Translations under genes and position numbers: made by a program
Notes under the pieces: model-generated
Databases searched by the model: none
What the model saw: the letters and a program-made list of their open reading frames with translations, nothing else
Told to the model about the DNA's origin: nothing
Shown here: piece by piece, positions 44,988-54,895 of the stretch
Layout: each line of letters opens with the position of its first letter
Position numbering within the stretch: the first letter of the stretch is position 1
From: Gelidibacter pelagius
GTDB lineage: Bacteria > Bacteroidota > Bacteroidia > Flavobacteriales > Flavobacteriaceae
Direction of reading: 5' to 3'
Assembly: GCF_017581925.1 (NCBI RefSeq)
Contig: NZ_JAGEVG010000013.1
Location: 1 to 64,000, forward strand
Length of the DNA stretch: 64,000 bases

Positions 44988-45093
44988 ATTATTGATATAG
45001 GAAATAGAAGTCGAAACATGCACTAATTAGCTCTTTTGAGACTCGGAGTGTCGATCTTATAATCCTGTAGCTTATGAGTTGTTTTGTCAATAC

Positions 45094-45136
45094 TGACCCA
45101 TATCATGTATTTAGAAAAAACTCCTACTTATATTTG
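45094..45136 (+). promoter_or_regulatory. CRP-type dyad TGACCCATATCA + 23 nt + TATATTTG
   Basis: Dyad 45094-45105, perfect -7 element 45129-45136, 23 nt apart, start codon of mlaE 20 nt further on. Same architecture as the USP promoters 28-30 kb away, which links lipid transport to the same putative activator. Confidence 0.72.
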
Positions 45137-45156
45137 AATCAATCACCTATAATTAA

Positions 45157-45939
45157 ATGTCCAAGCCAAACTCCTTTTTAGATCGCACAAAATCGTTTTT
45201 CGCTGAAATAGGTGATATGACTTTTTTTGTCGGTAGGTTTTTTAGGGAATTGTTCAGTAAGCCTTTTGAGTTTAGGGAACTGCTCCGGCAATGTTACAAT
45301 ATGGGCAACCGGTCCTTGTTTTTGGTGATCGTCACCGGATTTATTTTAGGTCTGGTTTTTACACTTCAATCGCGACCTACTTTGATGCAATTTGGAGCGG
45401 AGTCTTGGATGCCGTCCATGATCAGTTTGTCCATTGTTAGAGAGATTGGCCCGGTGATTATTGCGTTGATCTGTGCCGGAAGGATCGGATCAGGGATAGG
45501 CGCAGAGATTGGATCGATGCGGGTGACCGAGCAGATTGATGCCATGGAAGTTTCAGGTACCAATCCGTTTAAATATTTGGTAGTCACCCGGATTCTTGCC
45601 GTCACGCTCATGTTGCCTTTATTAGTGATTTTGGGTGATGCCGTCGCGCTTGTAGGTTCTGCCATTGTGGAAAACTTAAAGGGAGGGGTGTCCTACACGC
45701 TTTATTTCAATCAGGTTTTTGACGCCTTGAAATTTAGTGATGTTTTCCCCGCAACGGTCAAAACTTTTTTCTTTGGATTTGCGATTGGTCTTATGGGTAC
45801 CTATAAAGGCTATAATTGCGCCAAAGGAACCGTTGGCGTGGGAGAGGCATCAAACTCAGCAGTGGTTTACACCTCCATGTTGCTGTTTATTATTGACTTT
45901 ATCGCCGTTTTTGTAACCGATATATTTTACACACTATAA
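45157..45939 (+). CDS. mlaE: MlaE-family lipid ABC transporter permease
   Basis: 260 residues with five or six membrane segments. Family signature GPVIIALICAGRIGSGIGAE followed by the EQIDAMEVSGTNPFKYLVVTR loop. It forms the membrane core of a Mla-type system moving phospholipids between the two membranes. It is first of a tight three-gene operon (the mlaF start codon follows the stop directly). Whether transport is inward or outward in this group is not settled. The promoter has a CRP-type dyad. Confidence 0.93.
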   Translation: MSKPNSFLDRTKSFFAEIGDMTFFVGRFFRELFSKPFEFRELLRQCYNMGNRSLFLVIVTGFILGLVFTLQSRPTLMQFGAESWMPSMISLSIVREIGPVIIALICAGRIGSGIGAEIGSMRVTEQIDAMEVSGTNPFKYLVVTRILAVTLMLPLLVILGDAVALVGSAIVENLKGGVSYTLYFNQVFDALKFSDVFPATVKTFFFGFAIGLMGTYKGYNCAKGTVGVGEASNSAVVYTSMLLFIIDFIAVFVTDIFYTL

Positions 45940-46692
45940 ATGAATTCCGAAGAAAATAAAAAACCCGTATTAGAACTGAAAGACATTAAAAAGAGCTTTG
46001 GTGACAACCATGTGCTCAAGGGATTCAGTCTGACACTCCATGAAGGGGAAAACCTCGTCATCATGGGGAAATCGGGTTCTGGAAAATCGGTGATGGTAAA
46101 ATGTATTGTGGGTTTGATCCAGCCTGATAGCGGCAGTATTAGGATCAAGGATCAGGATATTATCACCATGGGTCAAAAGGAATTGGATTTTTTACGGACT
46201 GAAATCGGCTATCTTTTCCAAGGAAGTGCCTTATACGATTCAATGACGGTTCGAGAAAATCTGGAGTTTCCACTTCGGCGGCATAAGGATAAGATCAAAG
46301 ACTTTAAGGGGACTGAAGCATCGGTTCACGAAGCGCTTAAAAGTGTCGGGCTTTTGGACGCCATAGACAGGATGCCTGCAGAATTGTCGGGCGGAATGCA
46401 ACGCAGGGTGGCCTTGGCAAGAGCACTGATTCTGAAGCCTAAAATCATTATGTACGATGAACCCACAACGGGATTGGACCCAATTACGGCAAATGAAATC
46501 ATTCAGCTCATGCGAAGCATTCAAAAAGAATATAACACCTCATCATTAATCATTACACACGATGTGGATTGCGCACGTGTTATTTCAAACCGGATGATCT
46601 TATTGGTCGATGGCATCAATTATGCCGAGGGCACCTTTGAGGAGCTTTCAAATTCGAACGATCCACAGACCAGAGCATTTTTTAAAAATTAA
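45940..46692 (+). CDS. mlaF: MlaF-family lipid ABC transporter ATPase
   Basis: 250 residues. Walker A GKSGSGKSVM, Q-loop YLFQGSALYDSMTV (typical of MlaF), signature LSGGMQRRVALARAL, Walker B IIMYDEPTTGLDP, H-loop ITHDVD. It energises the MlaE permease at the inner membrane. It starts at the base after the mlaE stop; mlaD follows after 5 bp. Confidence 0.94.
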   Translation: MNSEENKKPVLELKDIKKSFGDNHVLKGFSLTLHEGENLVIMGKSGSGKSVMVKCIVGLIQPDSGSIRIKDQDIITMGQKELDFLRTEIGYLFQGSALYDSMTVRENLEFPLRRHKDKIKDFKGTEASVHEALKSVGLLDAIDRMPAELSGGMQRRVALARALILKPKIIMYDEPTTGLDPITANEIIQLMRSIQKEYNTSSLIITHDVDCARVISNRMILLVDGINYAEGTFEELSNSNDPQTRAFFKN

Positions 46693-46697
46693 ATTTT

Positions 46698-47666
46698 ATG
46701 GCAAAATCAAATTCACAAAAAATAAGAGTCGGAATTTTTGTGGTCGTGGGCACAATAATTCTCGTGGGTGCCCTATATTTTATAGGATCGCGACAGCATA
46801 TATTTACCAAGAACATTCAATTATATTCCGTTTTTGATAATGTAAACGGCCTCATATTAGGGAATAATGTGCGCTACTCTGGCATTAATGTTGGGACGGT
46901 GACCAAAATCGAGATGACCGAAGTCGGTAAGATCACTATCGAGATGACGGTGGAGGAAAAAGCGGCATATTTCATTAAAAAGGATGCTGTTGCATCCATC
47001 AGTTCAGATGGTTTGGTTGGGAGCATGGTAGTGAATATCACTCCTGGAGATCAACAGCAAGAAGTAAATGTGGTGGCTGGAGATTATATTCAGGCATCCA
47101 GTAAAGTGGGCATGGACGATATGCTGGTAACCTTGGGCGCTACCAGTGAGAACCTATCAAGAATAACCAATCAAATCCTACTGGGTGAAGGCGCCTTAGG
47201 GGTGTTGATTAACGACACGATCATGGCACAGAACATACAACAAACGCTTGTGGAGCTCAGAAAAACTTCCGAAGGCACTGGTTTGGCCATGGCTAAGATC
47301 AATCAGATCATCTCCAAAATCAATTTTGATGACAGTGCTGCTGCGGTTATTTTAAGCGATACCGCCGCCGCCAATCAAATCAGAAAGGTGTTTGCCAACT
47401 TAGAAACCTCTAGCGAAGATGTCAATGTTATCACCAAAAACTTGGATGCTTATATATCGGAAATAAAATCAGGAAAGGGCGCTCTCAATCATCTTACGCA
47501 AGATGAAGCTTTCGTAAAGGAAATAGATTCTACAATGATTCAGATAAAGGAAGCATCAGAAAAACTAAATGAAAACATGGAGGCCTTGCAGCATAACTTC
47601 TTTTTTCGTGGTTATTTTAAGAAAAAAGCACGCCAAGAACGGAAGGAAGCCAAGAAGAATGAGTAG
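46698..47666 (+). CDS. mlaD: MlaD-family MCE-domain protein
   Basis: 322 residues. One N-terminal membrane anchor (VGIFVVVGTIILVGALYFIG), one MCE domain (about 40-115: VFDNVNGLILGNNVRYSGIN, then SDGLVGSMVVNI), then a long helical region (about 140-290) and a basic C-terminal tail. It is a periplasmic lipid-binding ring subunit of the Mla-like complex. No mlaB, mlaC or outer-membrane mlaA genes are adjacent, which is common in Bacteroidota. Confidence 0.92.
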   Translation: MAKSNSQKIRVGIFVVVGTIILVGALYFIGSRQHIFTKNIQLYSVFDNVNGLILGNNVRYSGINVGTVTKIEMTEVGKITIEMTVEEKAAYFIKKDAVASISSDGLVGSMVVNITPGDQQQEVNVVAGDYIQASSKVGMDDMLVTLGATSENLSRITNQILLGEGALGVLINDTIMAQNIQQTLVELRKTSEGTGLAMAKINQIISKINFDDSAAAVILSDTAAANQIRKVFANLETSSEDVNVITKNLDAYISEIKSGKGALNHLTQDEAFVKEIDSTMIQIKEASEKLNENMEALQHNFFFRGYFKKKARQERKEAKKNE

Positions 47667-47800
47667 GTTTCCTCTTGCTTATGGATTTTAATGCCCTGAA
47701 GAACTCGATTAACGACTTCAAATAAATTTCAGGATATCTGCTGAGGTTGAATTCGATATAATCAGCTTGTGACCTATGGATCGACCCACACTAATCTAAT

Positions 47801-49429
47801 TTAAACGGCTATCGGATGGATGCCCCAACGATTTTTATTTGCTTGGGCAAAATCGGATTTATATTTCGCCGGAATGGCTTCTTCATTGAGCATTGTTCCT
47901 GCTTTTATGGATGGAAAAAGTTCTTCATAAGTAATCATGGCATTCAGTGAGACCCGTCGATAAATATGGGATCGGGTTAGGTTTTTTGCTTCATCCAAAC
48001 CGGTTGCGCCCAAGAGTTCAACAAAGTTTTTTATTGTCTTTTCATGATAATTTGCCACACGGACCTTTTTGTCTTCAGGAACCAAACCTATCGTCAACCT
48101 TGGGTCCTGTGTGGTGATTCCTGTGGGACACTTATTGGTGTTGCACAACAGCGCTTGAATACAGCCCAAGGCCATTTTCATACCACGAGCCTGATAACAT
48201 CCGTCGGCTCCCAAGGCAATGGCACGTGCCACATGAAAGGCAGAGGTGATTTTACCAGAGGCAATAAGTTTGATGTGTTTCCGTATATCCAATCCATTGA
48301 GAATATTATGGACAAAATCAAGACCGTCAATCAACGGGGCACCGACATAGTTACTGAACTCCGGTGGTGCGGCGCCCGTGCCTCCTTCGCCACCATCTAC
48401 AGCAATATAGTCAGGATAGATATCCAGGTCCAACATGGCTTGACAAATGGATATAAATTCGCTTTTATAACCAATACACAACTTAAATCCAACGGGTTTT
48501 CCGCCAGATAAATCTCTTAGTTTTTGAATGAACTCCACCATTTCAATTGGTGAGTTAAAAGCGGAATGGTAGGGCGGGGAGTTGACTCTGGTATGTGGTT
48601 TAATGTGTCGGATTCGTGCAATTTCCTCTGAGTTTTTCTCGGCCGGTAAAATGCCGCCATGGCCAGGTTTGGCACCTTGTGAAATTTTGAGTTCAATCAT
48701 TTTGACGTGGGGATGTTTTGCTTTTTCAGCAAATAGTTCCGGATTGAATTTTCCTTCTTCATCCCGACATCCAAAATAAGCGGTACCGATTTGCCAAATC
48801 AAATCGCCGCCATGCTTTAAATGATAATCACTCAAACCACCCTCGCCAGTATTATGGGCAAAGTTCCCAATTTTAGCACCGGCATTCAAGGCCTCAACGG
48901 CATTTCCACTAATGGCACCGAAACTCATGGCTGAAATATTTAAAATACTGGCGGAGTAAGGGTGTTTACAATCCTTGTTTCCGATCAGAAACCGGGGATC
49001 ATGATCTAAGGTCTCAAAAGGTTTTGGCGCGATAGAGTGGCAAATCCATTCATAGCCTTCTGCATAGAGATCCAGCTGGGTGCCAAACGGAATCGTATCC
49101 CGAACGCCTTTTGCCCTTTGATAAACCGTGGAGCGGTCAACGCGATTAAAAGGACGGCCATCAATATCGGATTCAATAAAATACTGATACATTTTTGGTC
49201 GTAAATCTTCCAGCAAATAGCGTAGCCTCCCTACGACGGGATAATTTCGCATAATGGTATGTCGGGTTTGAAACATATCATAATATCCCAAAATGGTTAG
49301 GCCTAAAACAATGGCAAAAAGCACATACCAGTTTGGACTTAAAAAAATGGCTAGGGCGAGAGTGATCAAGAGCGAGGCACTTGATAGGATACAAAAGTTG
49401 GTGCGCATAACAGAATTTTTTAGTCTCAC
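47801..49429 (-). CDS. Membrane-anchored FMN glutamate-synthase-like protein
   Basis: 542 residues. Two N-terminal membrane segments (about 13-30 and 33-50), then a GltB central/FMN-type TIM barrel with HNTGEGGLSDYHLKHGGDLI, KISQGAKPGHGG, AVDGGEGGTGAAP and the 3Fe-4S cysteine pattern C-x5-C-x4-C (GCIQALLCNTNKCPTG). It lacks the glutamine amidotransferase and NADPH subunits of true glutamate synthase. Proteins of this stand-alone type are widespread, and their substrate is largely unproven. It is a single gene; a degraded form of the 40-bp intergenic element may lie just beyond its stop (about 47668-47715). Confidence 0.9.
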   Translation of the reverse strand: MRLKNSVMRTNFCILSSASLLITLALAIFLSPNWYVLFAIVLGLTILGYYDMFQTRHTIMRNYPVVGRLRYLLEDLRPKMYQYFIESDIDGRPFNRVDRSTVYQRAKGVRDTIPFGTQLDLYAEGYEWICHSIAPKPFETLDHDPRFLIGNKDCKHPYSASILNISAMSFGAISGNAVEALNAGAKIGNFAHNTGEGGLSDYHLKHGGDLIWQIGTAYFGCRDEEGKFNPELFAEKAKHPHVKMIELKISQGAKPGHGGILPAEKNSEEIARIRHIKPHTRVNSPPYHSAFNSPIEMVEFIQKLRDLSGGKPVGFKLCIGYKSEFISICQAMLDLDIYPDYIAVDGGEGGTGAAPPEFSNYVGAPLIDGLDFVHNILNGLDIRKHIKLIASGKITSAFHVARAIALGADGCYQARGMKMALGCIQALLCNTNKCPTGITTQDPRLTIGLVPEDKKVRVANYHEKTIKNFVELLGATGLDEAKNLTRSHIYRRVSLNAMITYEELFPSIKAGTMLNEEAIPAKYKSDFAQANKNRWGIHPIAV

Positions 49430-49685
49430 CGCCCTATTTTAAGCATCTATAGAGCGCTTAGGTGAATTTTTAATAATTCTTTTAATACTGAGTGTAAATT
49501 ACGAAATATAAAGATGATTTTCTTGAAAATTCATATTGAAATTTTCTCAATTGATTAACCTCCATATTTGGTTATGCGAGTGGTTTGTCGGTCGTTATAT
49601 TAAGATGTACTTATTGATGGTCAATAGTAATGTCCAATCTATAAATACGGGTGGGTTAAACCAAAAGAGGCTGTATTATATGCTT

Positions 49686-50675
49686 TTATTTCTGTTTTAA
49701 ACGACTACGAAGCATACACAAGACCCCAATTTCCTCTTTGGATAAATTTTCGGCTTTTTTGAGTAATGTATTGATTTCTTTTTCAAAATATTTCAAGGTG
49801 CGTCCTTGAGTGTAGTCGTCAATAATTCTTGGGTCTATATAAGAGGTTCTGGCAACCGAAGGCGTGTTGCCCAATCGTTCTGAGACACGGTTAACCGCTT
49901 CTTTAATATTTTTATCCAATGACTTTTGATCTTTTTTGTCCACCACACCCAGTTCATCCAAAGCGATGGCAGCAATCATGGTTCCTGCCCAAGTTCTAAA
50001 ATCCTTGGCTGAGAATTCTTCACCCATGACTTCGTGGATATAGGCATTCAGATCGTCGCTTTTAACATCGATAATATTATCGTCTTCATCGAGATATTTA
50101 AAAATTTCATAACCTTGCATATCATCAATCTCTTGAACTATTTTGGCCAATTTTTTATCAACGATATGTTTTTCTTGCTCTTGACCCGACTTCCCTGTAT
50201 ATTCAAAAATGATTTCGTCCCCATTGATCGTAAGATGTTTATGTCGTAATGTCGTGAGTCCGTAGGTCGCATTTTCCTTAGAGTAAGTATCGCTCCCAGG
50301 TCTGAAAAATGCAGATTCCAATAACCTGAGCATGGTGGCCATGACTTTATCGCGATTCAGTTTTCGTTTTCGTAAATGCTGACCAGTGACGCGTCGCATA
50401 TGTTCCAACTGATCCGCAAATTCAATAATGCGATCAAATTTTTTTGAGTTTTGTTTTTCAATATACTTGGGATGATAGATATATTGTTTCCGATCCTTAT
50501 CATCCCGCCCTGTCACCAAGAGGTCTGCTTTTCTATTTTCGTTAATTTCAACATCGGTCCACGCAGGTGGAATGACGAGCGATTTTATCCAGTTACGGAT
50601 ATCATCATCTTTAATGGTTTTACCATTTTTATCCTGATAGGTAAAACCTTTACCGCGTTTTTTTCTGTAATACAT
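49686..50675 (-). CDS. DNA topoisomerase IB (poxvirus/bacterial type)
   Basis: 329 residues. N-terminal domain IPPAWTDVEI...TGRDDKDRKQYIYHP, then the catalytic domain with an AKDFRTWAGT core and the nucleophile Y279 in ARTSYIDPRIIDDY. The family relaxes supercoils through a 3'-phosphotyrosyl link without ATP. Bacterial copies are accessory and non-essential, often near stress genes; here it stands alone. Confidence 0.92.
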   Translation of the reverse strand: MYYRKKRGKGFTYQDKNGKTIKDDDIRNWIKSLVIPPAWTDVEINENRKADLLVTGRDDKDRKQYIYHPKYIEKQNSKKFDRIIEFADQLEHMRRVTGQHLRKRKLNRDKVMATMLRLLESAFFRPGSDTYSKENATYGLTTLRHKHLTINGDEIIFEYTGKSGQEQEKHIVDKKLAKIVQEIDDMQGYEIFKYLDEDDNIIDVKSDDLNAYIHEVMGEEFSAKDFRTWAGTMIAAIALDELGVVDKKDQKSLDKNIKEAVNRVSERLGNTPSVARTSYIDPRIIDDYTQGRTLKYFEKEINTLLKKAENLSKEEIGVLCMLRSRLKQK

Positions 50676-50846
50676 GGTCGGGATTTTTTTTTAAAAATAA
50701 ATCAAAAATACAAGTCTGATAATCTCAATACCTCTAATTCTTGATCATATTGCAAAAATTTTGATGGAAATTGGACAGGGCATTTCGTGGATGAGATGTA
50801 CTTGGATCTTGTCAAAAGAAAAGTTTGTATTGAAATTTATTTCAGA

Positions 50847-50880
50847 TTGACTGGATATTACGTATAACCATTTAACTTTG
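50847..50880 (+). promoter_or_regulatory. Candidate Bacteroidota promoter for the GH3 fusion gene
   Basis: TTG at 50847-50849, 23-nt spacer, TAACTTTG at 50873-50880. The ATG is at 50915. No CRP-type dyad at the position found in the putative regulon promoters. Confidence 0.45.
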
Positions 50881-50914
50881 ATATTCTAACCAAGAATCAA
50901 AAAAATTATCCAAA

Positions 50915-53881
50915 ATGTCAAAAAGAACAGCTTCCATAATCCTTATGTTGGTACTTCTGTTTTCTGTAGAAGCACTTATGGCCCAGCAAAATTCAATTGA
51001 AAAACCGCCATTTTTAAAATATGAAAACAGCCGATGGGTAGATTCCATCATGAAGCGTCTGTCTCCCGATGAACGCATTGCACAACTCATCATGGTGGCC
51101 GCTTATTCCAATAGGGGCGAAGAGCATAAGCAGGAAATTTTAAAGCTGATAAATGAACAGAAGATTGGCGGACTTATTTTCTTCCAGGGTGATCCGGAAT
51201 CTCAGGTCAAGCTGATGAATGATTATCAAGCTGCTTCAAAAGTTCCGTTGTTGGGTGCCATTGATGCCGAATGGGGTTTAGGAATGCGCTTAGACAGCAC
51301 CATAAATTACCCGTTCCAGATGGCTTTGGGTGCCATTTCGGACAATACGCTTATTTATGATATGGGCGCAGAGGTTGCTCGGCAGATAAAACGTACCGGT
51401 TTACATGTCAATTTTGCTCCCGTGGTGGATGTCAACAATAATCCGAATAATCCAGTGATCAATTTCCGATCTTTTGGAGAAGATAAATACAATGTGGCTG
51501 ACAAATCAGTGGCTTATATGAGGGGAATGCAGGATAATTATGTCATGACTACGGCCAAACATTTCCCAGGGCACGGCGATACGGATACCGATTCGCATTT
51601 TGACTTACCACAAATCAATCATTCCTTAAAACGGTTGGATACCCTCGAATTATTTCCATTTAGAAAAGTAATTGAAGCAGGCATTGGCGGTATAATGGTT
51701 GCACATTTGAATATTCCCGCACTCGATTCCACCGGTATTCCTTCCACATTATCCAAACCTATTATTACCGATTTGCTCAAGAATAAAATGGGTTTTGAAG
51801 GCTTGATAGTGACCGATGCCATGAATATGAAAGCCCTTACGAAAACCTATTCGCCAGGAATTGTGGATAAGGACGCCATTCTTGCTGGAAATGATCTTTT
51901 GGAATTTACCGAAAATGTTCCAAAGGCCATTTCAGAAATCAAAAAAGCTATTGAACGCGGATTGATAACCCAAGAAGAAATAGACCGTCGGGTCAGAAAA
52001 GTACTTGCCGTAAAGCAATGGGTTGGATTGGATAATTATCAACCGATGGCACCGGAACATATTTTGACCGAGCTAAATACGCCAGAAGCCAACCTACTCA
52101 ATCGAAAATTGGCTGCGGCTTCTCTTACAGTACTTAAAAACGATAAAGATATCCTTCCTTTTCGGGAGTTGGATTTGGTGAAGTTTGCATCCGTTTCCAT
52201 TGGCTCTGAACATGAAACCCCGTTTCAGAAAAGTCTGAAACTATACACCAAGGTGGACGATTTTCAATTACCGTTAAAGGCCACCCAAGCACAAGTTATG
52301 GAATTGAAGAAAAATCTCGAAGATTTTGATTATGTCATTACAGCAATCCACGATACAAGCAGGTTTCCACGTAATAGTTTGGAACTTTCGACTTCGGTGC
52401 AAAAATTTATCAGTGAATTATCCGAGAAGGAAAATACTGTTATTACCTTTTTCAAAAATCCTTATGTCCTGAATAAAATAGAACATATTGAACAGGCTGC
52501 CGGACTGATAGTTGCCTATCAAGATAATAAAAACACACAGGAACTGACAGCACAGCTTATTTTTGGCGGCATTGGCGCCAACGGAAAGTTACCTGTGAGC
52601 ATTGGCGAAAAATTCCATTCCGGTGATGGCTTGGAAATTGAGGGTGGCCTACGGTTTAGTTACACGCTTCCCGAAGCGGTTGGGATGGATTCTAAAGTTT
52701 TAGTCAATGGCATTGATTCGCTGATGCAGCAGGCCATGCAAATGAAAGCCATCCCTGGTGGCCAGGTTTTGGTGGCTAAAAATCAGAAGGTGGTATTTTA
52801 TAAGGCTTACGGACTTCAAAGTTATAACGACACCATAAAAGTGAAAAAGGACGACTTATATGATTTGGCGTCGGTGACTAAAATTTCCTCTGCCATGGCG
52901 GCCTTAATGAAGTTATATGATGAAGGAAAGTTTGATTTGGACGGTACATTGGCCGATTATCTGCCAAAATTCAAAAGCAGCAATAAGGCAGACATTTCTT
53001 TTCGTGATATTTTAACCCACCAGGCACGTTTCCGAGCTTGGATTCCATTTTATAAAGACATGTACCGAAAAAACGGTAGTTATAAATGGTGGACCGTAAA
53101 AAAGGATTCTTCAGCGCGATATCCCACAAAAGTTACTGATGACATGTATTTGCATCGTAACTATTCAGATAAAATCGCCAAGGCAATAAGAAAGTCTCCT
53201 TTGTTGGAAAAGAAGGCTTATGTCTATTCCGACTTCTTTTTCATTTTAGCACCTCGTGTTGTTGAAAGCATGGTAGATGAGGATTTTGATACCTATTTGC
53301 AAAACAATTTTTACCGGCCTTTGGGCGCGAATACGATTACTTACAAGCCATTGAATAAGTTTCCATTAAAAGAAATTGTACCGACCGAAAATGATTATTA
53401 TTTCCGTCATATTCCAATTCATGGGACTGTTCATGATGAAACGGCGATCATGCTTGGCGGGGTTTCAGGCCATGCAGGATTATTTGCAAATGCCAATGAT
53501 CTTGCAAAATTGATGCAGATGTACCTCAATATGGGGACTTATGGTGGGAAAAGATATATTGAAGAGGAAACTCTGAGAAACTTTTCCAAAACCCAATTTC
53601 CAGATTCAGACAATAAGCGGGCCTTAGGTTTTGACAAACGTCGTCCCGATAAGAATGGAATTGTGCACAATACCGCACCAGATGCAAGTGATCTGAGTTT
53701 TGGCCACACTGGATTTACAGGGACAATGGTTTGGATGGATCCGGAGGCGGATTTATTGTACATTTTCCTTTCCAACCGTGTGACGCCCTCGCGTGATAAT
53801 TATCGTTTGTACAACTTGAATACACGTACGCAGATCCAGCAGATTCTTTATGACGCAATAAACGCAGCTCCTAAAAAATGA
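50915..53881 (+). CDS. Glycoside hydrolase family 3 / serine hydrolase (beta-lactamase-like) fusion
   Basis: 988 residues; signal peptide ends near ALMAQQ. The N-terminal half (about 35-370) is a NagZ-like GH3 barrel: KHFPGHGDT followed by the D-S-H dyad, and nucleophile D301 in VTDAMNM. A GH3 C-terminal domain follows (about 390-570). The last ~390 residues are a class C beta-lactamase/penicillin-binding-like serine hydrolase with S653-V-T-K, a YSD motif and HTGFTGT. Secretion plus this pair of domains points to peptidoglycan or muropeptide turnover outside the cytoplasm (an N-acetylglucosaminidase with a peptidase or esterase). Such fusions are known in Bacteroidota. The exact specificity cannot be read from sequence. 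Confidence 0.92.
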   Translation: MSKRTASIILMLVLLFSVEALMAQQNSIEKPPFLKYENSRWVDSIMKRLSPDERIAQLIMVAAYSNRGEEHKQEILKLINEQKIGGLIFFQGDPESQVKLMNDYQAASKVPLLGAIDAEWGLGMRLDSTINYPFQMALGAISDNTLIYDMGAEVARQIKRTGLHVNFAPVVDVNNNPNNPVINFRSFGEDKYNVADKSVAYMRGMQDNYVMTTAKHFPGHGDTDTDSHFDLPQINHSLKRLDTLELFPFRKVIEAGIGGIMVAHLNIPALDSTGIPSTLSKPIITDLLKNKMGFEGLIVTDAMNMKALTKTYSPGIVDKDAILAGNDLLEFTENVPKAISEIKKAIERGLITQEEIDRRVRKVLAVKQWVGLDNYQPMAPEHILTELNTPEANLLNRKLAAASLTVLKNDKDILPFRELDLVKFASVSIGSEHETPFQKSLKLYTKVDDFQLPLKATQAQVMELKKNLEDFDYVITAIHDTSRFPRNSLELSTSVQKFISELSEKENTVITFFKNPYVLNKIEHIEQAAGLIVAYQDNKNTQELTAQLIFGGIGANGKLPVSIGEKFHSGDGLEIEGGLRFSYTLPEAVGMDSKVLVNGIDSLMQQAMQMKAIPGGQVLVAKNQKVVFYKAYGLQSYNDTIKVKKDDLYDLASVTKISSAMAALMKLYDEGKFDLDGTLADYLPKFKSSNKADISFRDILTHQARFRAWIPFYKDMYRKNGSYKWWTVKKDSSARYPTKVTDDMYLHRNYSDKIAKAIRKSPLLEKKAYVYSDFFFILAPRVVESMVDEDFDTYLQNNFYRPLGANTITYKPLNKFPLKEIVPTENDYYFRHIPIHGTVHDETAIMLGGVSGHAGLFANANDLAKLMQMYLNMGTYGGKRYIEEETLRNFSKTQFPDSDNKRALGFDKRRPDKNGIVHNTAPDASDLSFGHTGFTGTMVWMDPEADLLYIFLSNRVTPSRDNYRLYNLNTRTQIQQILYDAINAAPKK

Positions 53882-54031
53882 TAGCCATGATAATTTTTTC
53901 AAGTAATTAAGGAAATTGACTATACAAATTTTACAACAATCGAAATGAGATGAATTAGAGTGCTATTAAAGCGAAAGGGATTTATAGGATGGTTTCTGAA
54001 ATTTCAAGAAAGAATGAGGTTAATTTTATTC

Positions 54032-54895
54032 TTAGTTTAATAAAGTCTCTTTGACATCAAATGTTTTTCCTAAAACCACCTTATAGCCTTTAATCATCCA
54101 AGCGAGCTTCGGATGATTTTGTCGTGCAGATAAATATATTTCGTCCATAAAAGTATTCCAATTATATGAGTTGACATGGTCAATGGCATAGGTGAGATTG
54201 AAATTATGGATATAGGTTGTATGCCACCAACCAGAGGGGATGAAAAGCGTTTCTCCTGGTTTCAGAGTGGTTTTTATAGCCTTAGCATTTTTAAATAACG
54301 GGTATTTGCTATAATCAGGATCCAAGATATTAACGGGGCTTTGGTTGCGGAGTACTTTATCAGGATAAAAGCAAGGCGTCTGGTCAGGTGAGTATAAGAT
54401 AAAGTCTTTTTCTCCTATTATTTGAGTCAATTGGGTATGTACCCCAAGATAATCAATATGCAAGGTTGGGAAGGAACATCCTTTTCCGCCAAAAAAGAGT
54501 TGTCGTTGATTTGTTCGTTTAGCGAAAACATTCAATAACAAAGGACTGAATAAGCGGTTGGATTTTCCGTAAACTATTTTTGGTATGACATCTACATATT
54601 CTGGGAAATCGTTATTGAGGTCGAATATATTGGGATAGGGCGCTTTGTTTTCTGGAGTTGAGGCCATACATAAATCAATTATTTCTGATAAGGTATAGGT
54701 TTTTCCGTTTATGGTTCTTTTTAAGTGATTATAATTTGCTTTAAAGAATTCTGGTGTGAATTTTTCTGAAGATGCCCATTTCGCCTTGTCGGTTACCACT
54801 ACTGGGACTGAGTTTTTCACAAATTTATTATAAAATTCTTTTTCTGAAAGACCACTGCATCTTTCTATTTTGGATATACTATTTGGAGACTCCAT
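54032..54895 (-). CDS. JmjC/cupin-like 2-oxoglutarate oxygenase domain protein
   Basis: 287 residues. Cupin_8 layout: an N-terminal helical part with VPVVVTDKAKWAS, the first metal ligands in H146-I-D148 (FPTLHIDYLG), a KDFILYSPDQ strand, and the distal ligand H225 (PSGWWHTTY). These are the Fe(II) ligands of factor-inhibiting-HIF/JmjC-type hydroxylases. Bacterial relatives hydroxylate proteins or small molecules; the target here is unknown. It is a single gene with no clear partner. Confidence 0.85.
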   Translation of the reverse strand: MESPNSISKIERCSGLSEKEFYNKFVKNSVPVVVTDKAKWASSEKFTPEFFKANYNHLKRTINGKTYTLSEIIDLCMASTPENKAPYPNIFDLNNDFPEYVDVIPKIVYGKSNRLFSPLLLNVFAKRTNQRQLFFGGKGCSFPTLHIDYLGVHTQLTQIIGEKDFILYSPDQTPCFYPDKVLRNQSPVNILDPDYSKYPLFKNAKAIKTTLKPGETLFIPSGWWHTTYIHNFNLTYAIDHVNSYNWNTFMDEIYLSARQNHPKLAWMIKGYKVVLGKTFDVKETLLN

